From the NCBI RefSeq assembly GCF_004336745.1, contig NZ_SJXD01000025.1, forward strand, positions 186,001 through 250,000: a stretch of 64,000 bases of DNA. The letters run 5' to 3'. This DNA is from Roseococcus sp. SYP-B2431. GTDB lineage: Bacteria; Pseudomonadota; Alphaproteobacteria; Acetobacterales; Acetobacteraceae. A model generated the notes under the pieces. It ran no database searches, was not told the origin of the DNA, and was given only the letters and a program-made list of their open reading frames with translations. This document shows, piece by piece, positions 1-8,308 of the stretch. Position 1 is the stretch's first letter, and every line of letters starts with the position of its first letter. The position numbers and the translations under genes were made by a program.

Positions 1-725
1 ATGGTCCCTTCATCGCCTTCCGCTGGCTGAAGGCTCCCGGCGAGGTCTATGGCCGCGGCCCGGTCGTCAAGGCACTCCCGGACATTCGCACGGCCAACCG
101 CGTCGTCGAGCTGGTGCTGAAGAACGCCTCCATCGCGGCGACCGGCATCTGGCAGGCGGAGGACGACGGCGTGCTGAACCCCGCCACCGTGCAGCTCGTG
201 CCGGGCGCGATCATTCCGAAGGCCCCGGGCAGCGCGGGCCTGACCCCGCTCGCCGCGCCCGGCAATTTCGACGTCTCGCAGCTCGTGCTGAACGACCTGC
301 GCGCGCGCATCCGCTCGGCCCTGCTGGTCGACCGGCTCGGCACGCCGAAGGATGCGCGGATGACCGCGACCGAGGTGCTGGAGCGCAGCGCGGAGACGGC
401 GCGGCTGCTCGGCGCCACCTATGGACGATTGCAGTCGGAGCTGCTGACCCCGCTGGTCGCGCGCAGCCTTGCGATCCTCGCGCGGCGCGGCGAGATCCCG
501 CCGGTGCTGCTTGACCAGGGGCGCGTGGCGCTGCGCTACGAGAGCCCGCTGGCCCGCGTGCAGGGCCGCGCCGACGCGGCCAATACGCTGCTCTTCCTCG
601 AGGCCGTCGCGAAGATGGGCGAGGCTGCCGCGTCCCAGGTCGACGCGCCGGCGGCCGCGCGCTGGCTCGCCCGCACGCTCGGCGCGCCCGCCGAAATCCT
701 CGTCCCCGTTCCCAGCCCGGAGTGA
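1..725 (+). CDS. T7-like portal (head-tail connector) protein, 3' part
   Basis: Only the last 240 codons are present; the reading frame enters at base 3 and the start lies left of the window. In T7-type podoviruses this protein forms the ring at the capsid vertex through which DNA is packaged and ejected. The visible part carries the Y-G-R-G-P segment close to the edge that is typical of head-tail connector proteins, followed by a long helical C-terminal half rich in Arg and Leu. The following genes (scaffold, capsid, tail tubes A and B) keep the order of T7 genes 8-12, which is the main support. It overlaps the scaffold gene by a GTGA stop/start. Confidence 0.85.
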   Translation, partial: GPFIAFRWLKAPGEVYGRGPVVKALPDIRTANRVVELVLKNASIAATGIWQAEDDGVLNPATVQLVPGAIIPKAPGSAGLTPLAAPGNFDVSQLVLNDLRARIRSALLVDRLGTPKDARMTATEVLERSAETARLLGATYGRLQSELLTPLVARSLAILARRGEIPPVLLDQGRVALRYESPLARVQGRADAANTLLFLEAVAKMGEAAASQVDAPAAARWLARTLGAPAEILVPVPSPE

Positions 726-1450
726 TGCCCCACATGTCCGACAACCTGCTGCAGGCCGCGCCCGAACCCACCCGCCCGTCCGACATCCCGGAAAAATTCT
801 GGGACAGCGAGAACGGCGCGATGCGCGTGGACGCGCTGCTGAAAAGCTACCGAGAGCTGGAGCGGCGCATGTCGCATCGCCTGGCGCCGCCGACCGACGC
901 CTCGGACGACGAGGAGCGCCGCCGCTGGCGCGAGATGATGAACATCCCCGACAGCCCCGAAGGCTATCACGTCGAGGCAAAGCACGAGCTCTGCGGCCCA
1001 GATCCGGCGATCAATGCGCGGCTGCACGCGGCCGGCTTCTCCTGCGATCAGGTGCAGCTCGTCTATGATCTCGCCTCCGAGCGGCTGCTGCCGCTGATCG
1101 CCGAGGCGGCGCAGCAGTTCGAGGCCGACCGCCAGGCGGAGAAGCTGCGCGAGCATTTCGGCGGCGACGAGCGCTTCCGCCGCGTGGCCGCACAGCTCTC
1201 CGCCTGGGGCCGCGCCAATCTGCCGCCCGCCGTCTTCGAGGCGCTGGCCACGACTTCGGAGGGCGTGCTGGCGCTGGAACGCATGATGCAGGGCAACGAG
1301 CCCGGACTGGCGCGCGACGCTGCGCCGCCGGCCACGATGGACGAGGGCGAGCTGCGCCGGATGATGCGCGACCCGCGCTACTGGCGTCAGCGCGAGCCGG
1401 AATTCGTGAAGCGCGTGACCGAGGGCTTCCGCAAGCTCGTGAACGGCTGA
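722..1450 (+). CDS. T7-like capsid assembly (scaffolding) protein
   Basis: A 242-residue, strongly charged and largely helical protein with no membrane segment. Scaffolding proteins of this kind guide procapsid assembly and leave before DNA packaging. The identification rests on position between portal and capsid genes, on the length, on the Pro-rich N-terminus leading into an I-P-E-K-F-W-D segment typical of podoviral scaffolds, and on the basic C-terminus (residues about 215-242, with repeated Arg and a K-R-V-T-E-G-F-R-K-L end) that in this family contacts the capsid. The GTG at 722 overlaps the portal stop; ATGs at 725 and 734 are alternatives, the last best spaced from the GGAG at 718-721. 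Confidence 0.7.
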   Translation: MMPHMSDNLLQAAPEPTRPSDIPEKFWDSENGAMRVDALLKSYRELERRMSHRLAPPTDASDDEERRRWREMMNIPDSPEGYHVEAKHELCGPDPAINARLHAAGFSCDQVQLVYDLASERLLPLIAEAAQQFEADRQAEKLREHFGGDERFRRVAAQLSAWGRANLPPAVFEALATTSEGVLALERMMQGNEPGLARDAAPPATMDEGELRRMMRDPRYWRQREPEFVKRVTEGFRKLVNG

Positions 1451-1506
1451 TGCCGGATTGATCCGGGGCGAGTGACGCGCTGCCGATCGCGCGCCCGCCC
1501 CGTGAG

Positions 1507-1540
1507 GCCGCCGGTTCTCCTCCTCCCCGGAACCGGCGGC
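1507..1540 (+). other. 11-bp stem-loop in the scaffold-capsid gap
   Basis: The 271-base gap between scaffold and capsid holds no convincing gene. It contains a perfect inverted repeat, GCCGCCGGTTC at 1507-1517 and its complement at 1530-1540, around a pyrimidine-rich 12-base loop. No T-run follows, so it looks more like an RNA-processing or mRNA-stabilising hairpin ahead of the highly expressed capsid gene than an intrinsic terminator. That role is inference. Confidence 0.5.
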
Positions 1541-1721
1541 CCGCGCCCGCCGCCGCAGCCTCGGCCATGCCCCCTCGGACAGGCCCTGGCGCGCGGCGGG
1601 CGCGCACCCTTTCGTCCGCGCAGAACCCGGCTTCCGGGCGCGTGGCGCCGGCACGATGCCGCGGCCCGTCCCGGTCAACCGCGCGCCGTGTCTTCCCGAC
1701 AATCCATCTGGAGAACGACAG

Positions 1722-2555
1722 ATGTCCGGTTCCATCGACCAGGCTTTCGTCAAGCAGTACCAGGCCGAGGTTCACCTCGCCTATCAGCGGCAGGGCTCCA
1801 AGCTGCGCCCCACCGTGCGCAGCAAGTCCGACATCAAGGGCGCCAGCACCGTCTTCCAGCGCGTCGGTCGCGGCACCGCGACCTCCAAGTCGCGCAACGG
1901 CGTGGTGCCGGTGATGAACCTCGAATACTCCGCGGTGGAATGCTTCCTCGCCGACCATTACGCCGGCGACTGGATCGACAAGCTCGACGAGCTGAAGACC
2001 AATGCCGACGAGCTCGCCGTGCTGGCGGCCTCCGGCGCCTACGCCCTCGGCCGCAAGACCGACGAGATGATCATCGCGGCGCTCGACCTCGGCACGCGCG
2101 AGGCGGTGGGCACGCAGTCCGGCCAGACCGACAATGACGGCCTGACGCGCGCCAAGGTCCTGCTCGCCTTCGAGATGCTGGGCGCGATGGAGGTGCCGGA
2201 TGACGGGCATCGCTACGCCGTCGTCGGCTGGAAGCAGTGGTCCGAGCTGCTGACCCTGCAGGAGTTCTCGAACGCCGAATACATCGGCTCCGACGAGCTG
2301 CCCTGGAAGGGCACGCAGGCCAAGCGCTGGCTGGGCGCGACCTGGATTCCGCATACCGGCCTGACCCTCACCGGCACGATCCGCAGCTGCTACTTCTACC
2401 ACAGGACCGCGATCGGCCACGGCGTCGGCGCCGAGATCACGACCGACGTGACCTGGCATGGCGACCGCGCCGCGCATTTCGTCAACAGCATGATGAGCCA
2501 GGGAAGTTGCCTGGTCGACGACGCGGGCGTGGTGCGGATGCGCTGCAAGGAATGA
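1722..2555 (+). CDS. T7-like major capsid protein
   Basis: A 277-residue protein that should form the icosahedral head (HK97 fold in T7 gp10 relatives). The start at 1722 is chosen because GGAG at 1710-1713 lies at a good distance and because the text upstream in the same frame is Pro/Arg-rich noise. The N-terminus (A-F-V-K-Q-Y-Q-A-E-V-H-L-A-Y-Q) and the mid-part naming a long helix with 'LKTNADELAVLAASGAYALGR' type composition match podoviral capsids that begin with a short helix and have no separate maturation protease. It is followed by a strong double stem-loop, as in T7 where terminator T-phi follows the capsid gene. Confidence 0.85.
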   Translation: MSGSIDQAFVKQYQAEVHLAYQRQGSKLRPTVRSKSDIKGASTVFQRVGRGTATSKSRNGVVPVMNLEYSAVECFLADHYAGDWIDKLDELKTNADELAVLAASGAYALGRKTDEMIIAALDLGTREAVGTQSGQTDNDGLTRAKVLLAFEMLGAMEVPDDGHRYAVVGWKQWSELLTLQEFSNAEYIGSDELPWKGTQAKRWLGATWIPHTGLTLTGTIRSCYFYHRTAIGHGVGAEITTDVTWHGDRAAHFVNSMMSQGSCLVDDAGVVRMRCKE

Positions 2556-2572
2556 GTCTTTCGCCGCCCTCA

Positions 2573-2638
2573 GGCGCCGCGCCCACTGGTGCGCCAGTCG
2601 GAAGGTTGAGTGGGCGGCGCCGGCCGCTTTGCGGCCGG
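2573..2638 (+). terminator. Double stem-loop after the capsid gene
   Basis: Two structures follow each other. The first is a long inverted repeat, GGCGCCGCGCCCACT at 2573-2587 pairing with 2609-2621 apart from a two-base bulge. The second is a perfect 8-bp stem with a TTT loop (2620-2638, CCGGCCGC and its complement) followed by ATTCTT. Position matches the T7 terminator between genes 10 and 11. The weak T-tract makes partial termination the likelier outcome. Confidence 0.6.
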
Positions 2639-2736
2639 ATTCTTGTGACGAGCGCCACTTCCTGATGAAGCGCGCTGTCGGGCGGCGCGGGTTCCTCCGT
2701 GCCGCCCTTTCCCGTTCCCCCTCGGAGGTCTTCCCC

Positions 2737-3306
2737 ATGGCGCTCACCGCGCTCGAGCTCTGCACGCGGGCCTTGCTGCGCATCGGCGCGCAGGCCATCG
2801 CCTCGCTGGACGAAGGCACGGCCGAGGCCGAGATCGCCTCCGGTCTCTACGCCGGCACGCGCGATGCGCTGCTCTCCCTGCACCCCTGGAGCTTCGCGAC
2901 CGGCCAGGCCACGCTGCCGCGCCTCGCGGCCCAGCCCACGGCCGATTTCCAGCACGCCTTCCAGCTTCCGGCGGGCTTCCTCCGCGCGCTCTCCGCGGGC
3001 GCGCCGGGCGCGGGGCGCGGGCTGCCCTATCGCCTGCTGGAGGACCGCCTGCACGCCCATGCCGCGCAGGTGACGCTCACCTACATCTTCCGGCCCGACG
3101 AGAGCACCTTTCCGGCCTTCTTCGCCGCCGCGCTGGTCGCGCGCCTCTCCGCCGAGTTCTGCATCCCGCTCACGGAGAGCAGCACGCGCGCCAGCATGCT
3201 CTTCGACCAGGCCGAGGGCGAGCTGCGCGCCGCGCGCCGTGCGGACAGCCAGCAGGCCACCACGCGCGCGATCGACGGCTTCCCGCTCATCCAGGCGCGG
3301 GGCTGA
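2737..3306 (+). CDS. Tail tubular protein A (T7 gp11-like)
   Basis: A 189-residue protein of the adaptor family that joins the portal to the tail nozzle. The start at 2737 is set by CGGAGG at 2722-2727; the upstream in-frame ATG has no such site. Family features are the opening A-L-E-L-C-T-R-A-L-L-R-I-G, an L-H-P-W-S-F-A segment around residue 50 that packs the helical bundle, and a C-terminal helix of small residues and Arg. It lies five bases upstream of the tail tubular B gene, as in T7-like phages. Confidence 0.85.
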   Translation: MALTALELCTRALLRIGAQAIASLDEGTAEAEIASGLYAGTRDALLSLHPWSFATGQATLPRLAAQPTADFQHAFQLPAGFLRALSAGAPGAGRGLPYRLLEDRLHAHAAQVTLTYIFRPDESTFPAFFAAALVARLSAEFCIPLTESSTRASMLFDQAEGELRAARRADSQQATTRAIDGFPLIQARG

Positions 3307-3310
3307 AGCC

Positions 3311-5191
3311 ATGGCCGCCTCCCGCCAGATCAAGGCGAACTTCACCGCGGGCGAGCTGGCGCCCGAGCTGCTCGGCCGCGGCGACCTGCGCGCCTATGCC
3401 AACGGCGCCCGCCGCCTGCGCAACGTCTTCATCCAGCCTACCGGCGGCGTGACGCGCCGGCCGGGGCTGCGCCATGTCGCGAGCCTGCCGGGCCCCGCGC
3501 GGCTGCTCGCCTTCGAGTTCAACACCGAGCAGACCTACCTGCTCGTCTTCACCGCCGGCGCCTTCCGCGTCTTCCTGGACGACGCGCAGGTCGCGCAGGG
3601 CGTCGGCCCCTGGGCGGGCTGGCAGCTCCCGGGCCTGTCCTTCACGCAGAGCGCGGACACGCTGCTCGTCTGCCACCCGGATCTGCCGCCGCAGCGGCTG
3701 ACGCGGACGAGCCACACCGCCTGGACGCTGGCTGGCTGGAACTGGGTGAGGGCGCCGACCTACCGCTTCGCGCCGGCCGACGTCACGCTCACGCCGGGGG
3801 GAAGCTCGGGCAGCGTGACGGTCACGGCCTCGGGCCCGGTCTTCGCGGCGGCGCAGCTCCACTCGGCCTTCCGGCTGCGGGGCAGGCCGGCGACGGTCAC
3901 GGGCGTCGCCTCCGCGACGCAGGCGACGCTCACCCTCGCGGAGGACCTGCCGGACACGGCGGCCAGCACCGATTGGGAGGAGGGGGTCTTCAGCGGGGTC
4001 AGGGGGTTTCCCGTGACCGCCTGCTTCCATCAGGACCGGCTCGTGATCGGCGGCTCGCGCGACCTGCCGAACCGGCTCTGGCTCTCGCGCTCCGGCTCGC
4101 TCTTCGACTTCGACAAGGGCACGGGCCTCGACGACCAGGCGATCGAGTTCGGCCTCTTCTCGGACCAGGTGAACGCGATCCGCGCCGTCTTCTCCGGCCG
4201 GCATCTCCAGGTCTTCACCACGGGCGGCGAATGGATGGTCACGGGCGATCCGCTCACGCCGTCGTCGATCCAGCTCCACCGGCAGACGCGCATCGGCAGC
4301 AGCCCCACGCGGATGATCCAGCCGGTGGATGTCGACGGCAGCACCATCTTCGCCGCCCGGAGCGGCAGGGCGATCCACGAATTCGCCTATACCGACGTGC
4401 AGCAGGCCTATCAGTCGAACGACCTCGGCATGGTGGCGCAGCACCTCCTCCGCAATCCGGTGTCCATGGCCTACGACCAGGCGCAGCGGCTGCTGCACGT
4501 GGTCATGGAGGATGGCGGCATGGCCACGCTCACCCTCTTCCGCCAGGAGGAGGTGACGGCCTGGACCCTGCAGCAGACGAACGGCGCCTTCCGCGCCGTG
4601 GCCGAGCTGGACGGGCGCGTCTTCGTGACGGTGGAGCGCGGCGGCAGCACCCGGCTGGAGCGCTTCGAGCCCGGCTTCGGCCTCGACGCCGCGCTGGAGG
4701 GGACGAGCGGCGCGCCGCAGGACCGCTGGAGCGGCCTCTCGCATCTGGAAGGCTCGACCGTCGGGATCCTCGCCGACGGCGCGCCGCGCGACGACGCGCT
4801 GGTCTCCCAGGGCGCGGTGGGCATCGACCCGCCGGCGCATGCCGTGCAGGTCGGCCTGCGCTTCACCCATGAGATCGAGCCGCTGCCGCCCGAGATGTTC
4901 ACCGCGGCCGGCGCGCGCTCGGCGCCGCTGCGGCTGGTCTCTGTGGGCTTCCGGCTGCTGGAGACCTCGGCGCTCGACGTCGATCTCGGCCGCGGGCCTT
5001 CGCCCGTCTCCTTCCGTCGGCTGGACACGCCGCTGCTCGACGCACCGCCGCCGCGCTTCAGCGGTGACGTGCGGCTCTCGGCGCTGGGTTGGCGGCGCGA
5101 TGCGATGCGGCCGCTCTGGCGCATCGCCGGCGACGCGCCGCTGCCGCTCATCCTGCTCTCCGTCACCACCGACATGAGGACGACCGACTGA
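3311..5191 (+). CDS. Tail tubular protein B / stabilisation protein (T7 gp12-like)
   Basis: A 626-residue nozzle protein. The N-terminus (F-T-A-G-E-L-A-P-E-L-L-G-R-G-D-L, then G-G-V-T-R-R-P-G-L) is the standard opening of phage stabilisation proteins, in which the first 40 residues dock on the adaptor ring. The remainder is beta-rich, in keeping with the propeller-type fold of T7 gp12, and contains L-W-L-S-R-S-G-S-L-F-D-F-D near residue 255, a common motif of the family. The stop overlaps the next start by TGATG. Confidence 0.9.
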   Translation: MAASRQIKANFTAGELAPELLGRGDLRAYANGARRLRNVFIQPTGGVTRRPGLRHVASLPGPARLLAFEFNTEQTYLLVFTAGAFRVFLDDAQVAQGVGPWAGWQLPGLSFTQSADTLLVCHPDLPPQRLTRTSHTAWTLAGWNWVRAPTYRFAPADVTLTPGGSSGSVTVTASGPVFAAAQLHSAFRLRGRPATVTGVASATQATLTLAEDLPDTAASTDWEEGVFSGVRGFPVTACFHQDRLVIGGSRDLPNRLWLSRSGSLFDFDKGTGLDDQAIEFGLFSDQVNAIRAVFSGRHLQVFTTGGEWMVTGDPLTPSSIQLHRQTRIGSSPTRMIQPVDVDGSTIFAARSGRAIHEFAYTDVQQAYQSNDLGMVAQHLLRNPVSMAYDQAQRLLHVVMEDGGMATLTLFRQEEVTAWTLQQTNGAFRAVAELDGRVFVTVERGGSTRLERFEPGFGLDAALEGTSGAPQDRWSGLSHLEGSTVGILADGAPRDDALVSQGAVGIDPPAHAVQVGLRFTHEIEPLPPEMFTAAGARSAPLRLVSVGFRLLETSALDVDLGRGPSPVSFRRLDTPLLDAPPPRFSGDVRLSALGWRRDAMRPLWRIAGDAPLPLILLSVTTDMRTTD

Positions 5192-5631
5192 TGGCCTCCC
5201 TGGGTTCCCTCGCGACGCTCGCCTCGGCCGGCATCGGGCTCTACACGCAGAACCGCGCCGCGCAGCAGAGCGCAACCACGCAGCGCGCGCAGGTCGAGCT
5301 CTCGCAGCAGCAGGAGACCGCGCGCCAGCAGCAGCTCACGCTGCAGCAGCAGGCCGAGCAGCGCGCGCGCGGCGAGCAGGTGGCGCGCACGGTCGCCTCC
5401 GCGCGGGCGCGCATCGCCGCCGGAGGGCTCTCCACCAATGGCGGCTCGGCCGCGACGGTGACGGAGGGGCTGCGGGCCGACGCGGCCGCCGGCCAGGCCG
5501 ACAGCGACGCGATCTTCCGCGCGCGTCTCGCCTCGGGCCGCTCCTCCCTGCTGAACCCCGACGGCACGCTCACCACGGCGCTGCGCGCGGTGCCGAGCTT
5601 CGGCAGCGCCCTGCGCAATCTCTTGGATTGA
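5191..5631 (+). CDS. Small internal virion-like protein
   Basis: 146 residues. An apolar Gly/Ala/Leu stretch at residues 3-17 is followed by a Gln/Ala/Arg-rich helix (about 20-75) likely to be a coiled coil, then a Gly/Ser-rich middle with G-G-L-S-T-N-G-G-S-A. This pattern resembles the small internal core protein (T7 gp14 position) that helps form the ejection channel. It occupies the place where T7 has gp13-16; no counterparts of the large gp15 and gp16 follow. The function is inferred from position and composition. Confidence 0.5.
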   Translation: MASLGSLATLASAGIGLYTQNRAAQQSATTQRAQVELSQQQETARQQQLTLQQQAEQRARGEQVARTVASARARIAAGGLSTNGGSAATVTEGLRADAAAGQADSDAIFRARLASGRSSLLNPDGTLTTALRAVPSFGSALRNLLD

Positions 5632-5702
5632 TGCCCCCTGACAGCGCGCGCACCGCCCGACCGAGTCGCGTGTCCCATCCCCTCGATCTCCCGGAGTAAA
5701 CG

Positions 5703-7982
5703 ATGTCCGAGCACATCCGCATCGGCGATATCGCGCCGCGCGTGCACTACGTCGCCGACGGCCTGCAGGCGGAATTCACCTATCCCTTTCCGATCTTCGA
5801 TGCCGGCGACATTGCCCTGCTGCGCGACGGCGTGCCGTCGGATTTCGGCTTCACCGTCCAGGGCGCCGGCAACTCCTCCGGCGGAACGATCCGCTTCGCC
5901 GAGGCGCCGGCGGCGGGCACGGACCTCACCCTCCTCCGCCGGCTGCCCGTCGCGCGCGTCACCGACTTCCAGTCCAACGGCGTGCTGCGCGCGGCCACGC
6001 TGAACGACGAGCTGGACCAGCAGGTCGCCTCGCTGCAGGAGGTGCGCGACGGCGCCGCGGGCGCGATCCGCCTCGACCTGTCGGAGCCGCCGTCCGGCAT
6101 GGTGCTGCCGCTGCGCGAGGCGCGGGCGGACAAGCTGCTCGGCTTCGACTCCACGGGCGAGGTCACCGTCTATGGCCGCACCGGCACGGTGGCCGCCGTC
6201 TATCCGGGCGCGATCCCGCGCAGCGTGGAGGACAAGCTGGCCGAGACACTGACGGCGCGCGACTTCGGCGCGGTGGGCGACGGCATCGCCGATGACGGCC
6301 CCGCGCTCCAGGCGGCGATGAATGCCGCCGGCTCGACGGGCCGCCACCTGCTGATCGGCGAGGGCACCTTCCGCACCACCATGCCGCTGATGCTGCCCGG
6401 CGGCGCCGTCGGCCTCACCATGCAGGGCAGCCTGCTCTATGCGGGCGCGGGCGGGCAGGCGGCGCTGACCATCGGCGATGGCGGCGCGGTGCGCAACGCC
6501 ACCAAGATCTACCAGGGCCTCCGCGTGGTGCGCGCGGCGGTCAGCGACTGGACCGACTTCGGCGACATCGGCGTCGTCCTGCGGAACATGGATTCCAGCA
6601 CGATCGAGATCCGCCATGTCGAGGGCTTCACGATCGGCATCCGCACGCTGGGCGTGGAGCGCGGCTTCGAGGACAGCAACCTCTCTCTCGGCCGCATCGT
6701 CAACAACTGCATCGGCCTCGACATCCATTGCCAGACCGCCGCCGCCTGGAACACCTCGGTGCGCTACCATGGCGGCCATTTCGCGGTGGCGAGCGCGCTT
6801 CACCCGACGCTGAGCCGTTACGGCATCCGCTTCTCCGCCGCGCCCGGGGCTTATGTCGCGCATAACCGCCACGTCTTCTTCGGCCCGGCCTTCGAGCTCC
6901 AGGCGCGCGACCGGCCGGCGATCCTGGGCGTGCCCTTCCTCTCGGAGGTGAGCAGCCGCGCGGTCCTGGCCTATGGCATGCGGATGGAGGGCTGCTCGCC
7001 CCATGCCGCCTTCCATACCGGCAATGCGCAGGACCATGTCTACGAGATCGCCTGGGCGAGCCAGGGCTATCTGGTGGACGTGCTCTACGGCGCGGCCTCG
7101 ACGCGGGTCGGGGCGGTGGTGCGCGGGCTGCACCAGGCCGCGGCGCATCGCGAATTCACCCGCGAGATCGCCAGCGTGCCCAGCCTGCGGGCGGCCGCCT
7201 TCCGCTGGAACGCCTCGCAGACCGGCTTCGACAAGCTGGCCTGCCTCTCGAGCAACGTGACCGGCGCGGCCACGCTGGCGGACTTCGCCTTTCCCGGCCT
7301 CGAGGACTATGTGCTGACCAGCCGCGGCGTGGTCCTGCCCGGCGGCCGGGGCCTGGGCTTCGTCGTCGACACGCGCCGCGCGCGGGAATTCGCGCTCTCG
7401 GTGGATGCCGACAATCCGCGCCTCGTCGTGCAGTGCTTCGACGGCGCGATGAACCTGCTGACCGACGCCGCGGGCCAGCTCGTTCGCGCCTCCGGCATGT
7501 CGATGGCGTGGAACGCAGCCGCGCATTGGTGGCAGGGCTCGGCCGACATGACGGACGCCGACCTCACCCGCCTGCAGGTCCTGCGGCTGGAGCCCGCCGT
7601 GGCCTATGCCATCATCGGCGTGGCGCGCATCGGCACGGATTACGAGGTGCGCGCGATGCGTCTTTCGACGGATCCTTCCGTCTCGCCGCCGCTCCTCTAC
7701 GGCCTGCCGGACCTGCGGCACGGCACGCGTGAGCTGAAGGCCGAGGCCGATTGGGATCCGCCGGCCATCGCCGCCGGCGCGACGGCGCAGCTCAGCGTCG
7801 CGCTGAACGGCGCGCGGCCGGGCGACTTCGCGCAGGCGGCCTTCAGCCTCTCCACCTCGGGCGTCATCTTCCTCGCCCAGATCGGCGCGCAGGACATGGT
7901 GACCGTCACCGCCTGGAACCGCACGGGCGCGGAGGTGAACCTGAATGGAGGCACGGTGCGCGTGCGGGTGGTGAAGTCTTGA
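5703..7982 (+). CDS. Tailspike/tail fibre with beta-helix domain
   Basis: 759 residues. Residues 1-145 match the T7 gp17-type particle-binding domain (the text runs F-T-Y-P-F-P-I-F, then L-L-R-R-L-P-V-A-R-V-T-D-F and A-T-L-N-D-E-L-D-Q-Q). From about residue 185 (A-R-D-F-G-A-V-G-D-G-I-A-D-D-G) begins the pectate-lyase-type right-handed beta helix found in tailspikes that bind and often cleave surface polysaccharide. The C-terminal 250 residues match nothing I recognise and probably form the trimerisation or receptor-binding tip. It should decide host range. Its stop overlaps a TTG start. Confidence 0.85.
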   Translation: MSEHIRIGDIAPRVHYVADGLQAEFTYPFPIFDAGDIALLRDGVPSDFGFTVQGAGNSSGGTIRFAEAPAAGTDLTLLRRLPVARVTDFQSNGVLRAATLNDELDQQVASLQEVRDGAAGAIRLDLSEPPSGMVLPLREARADKLLGFDSTGEVTVYGRTGTVAAVYPGAIPRSVEDKLAETLTARDFGAVGDGIADDGPALQAAMNAAGSTGRHLLIGEGTFRTTMPLMLPGGAVGLTMQGSLLYAGAGGQAALTIGDGGAVRNATKIYQGLRVVRAAVSDWTDFGDIGVVLRNMDSSTIEIRHVEGFTIGIRTLGVERGFEDSNLSLGRIVNNCIGLDIHCQTAAAWNTSVRYHGGHFAVASALHPTLSRYGIRFSAAPGAYVAHNRHVFFGPAFELQARDRPAILGVPFLSEVSSRAVLAYGMRMEGCSPHAAFHTGNAQDHVYEIAWASQGYLVDVLYGAASTRVGAVVRGLHQAAAHREFTREIASVPSLRAAAFRWNASQTGFDKLACLSSNVTGAATLADFAFPGLEDYVLTSRGVVLPGGRGLGFVVDTRRAREFALSVDADNPRLVVQCFDGAMNLLTDAAGQLVRASGMSMAWNAAAHWWQGSADMTDADLTRLQVLRLEPAVAYAIIGVARIGTDYEVRAMRLSTDPSVSPPLLYGLPDLRHGTRELKAEADWDPPAIAAGATAQLSVALNGARPGDFAQAAFSLSTSGVIFLAQIGAQDMVTVTAWNRTGAEVNLNGGTVRVRVVKS

Positions 7983-8308
7983 GGCGGTCCTGGAAGGGCG
8001 GGGCGGCGGCCGGCAAGGAGGCGGAATTCGACCGCGCCTTCGACGCGGTGCTGGCCGACTACATGGAGTTCCTGCGCCGCTCGCGCGAGGCCGACGAGAC
8101 CAACGACGACCCTAAAACCTTCACCGCCCGGCACGCGGCGGGCAAGACCGCACTCTCGCATATCGAGCACATCATGAAGCTTTCCGGCGACGACGGGGAG
8201 AAAGCGAAGCGGCTCGACGAGGTCCAGGCGCTCCTTGGGGAGATGCGGCGCGACATGAGCGCGGAAAGGGAGGAGACGCCCGCCGATGACGACCGAGACA
8301 GCGGCTGA
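7979..8308 (+). CDS. Probable small terminase subunit
   Basis: A 109-residue charged protein sitting directly in front of, and overlapping by 23 bases, the large terminase gene; T7 keeps its small terminase (gp18) near the same place. The TTG at 7979 overlaps the tailspike stop (TTGA), which I prefer over the internal ATG at 8063 that lacks a ribosome site. The sequence has a basic N-terminal patch, a helical D-Y-M-E-F-L-R-R-S-R segment, and an acidic tail. Assignment is by position and size, with no diagnostic motif seen. Confidence 0.55.
   Translation: MRRSWKGGAAAGKEAEFDRAFDAVLADYMEFLRRSREADETNDDPKTFTARHAAGKTALSHIEHIMKLSGDDGEKAKRLDEVQALLGEMRRDMSAEREETPADDDRDSG

Noticed and set aside
3287-5275. 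Long reverse-strand open frames opposite the tail genes (also 5241-7721, 31338-32531, 33269-35092, 49544-51916)
   Set aside because: Their translations are Arg/Ala/Gly/His-rich without family motifs, while the opposite strand encodes clear proteins. They follow from high G+C with few stop codons.
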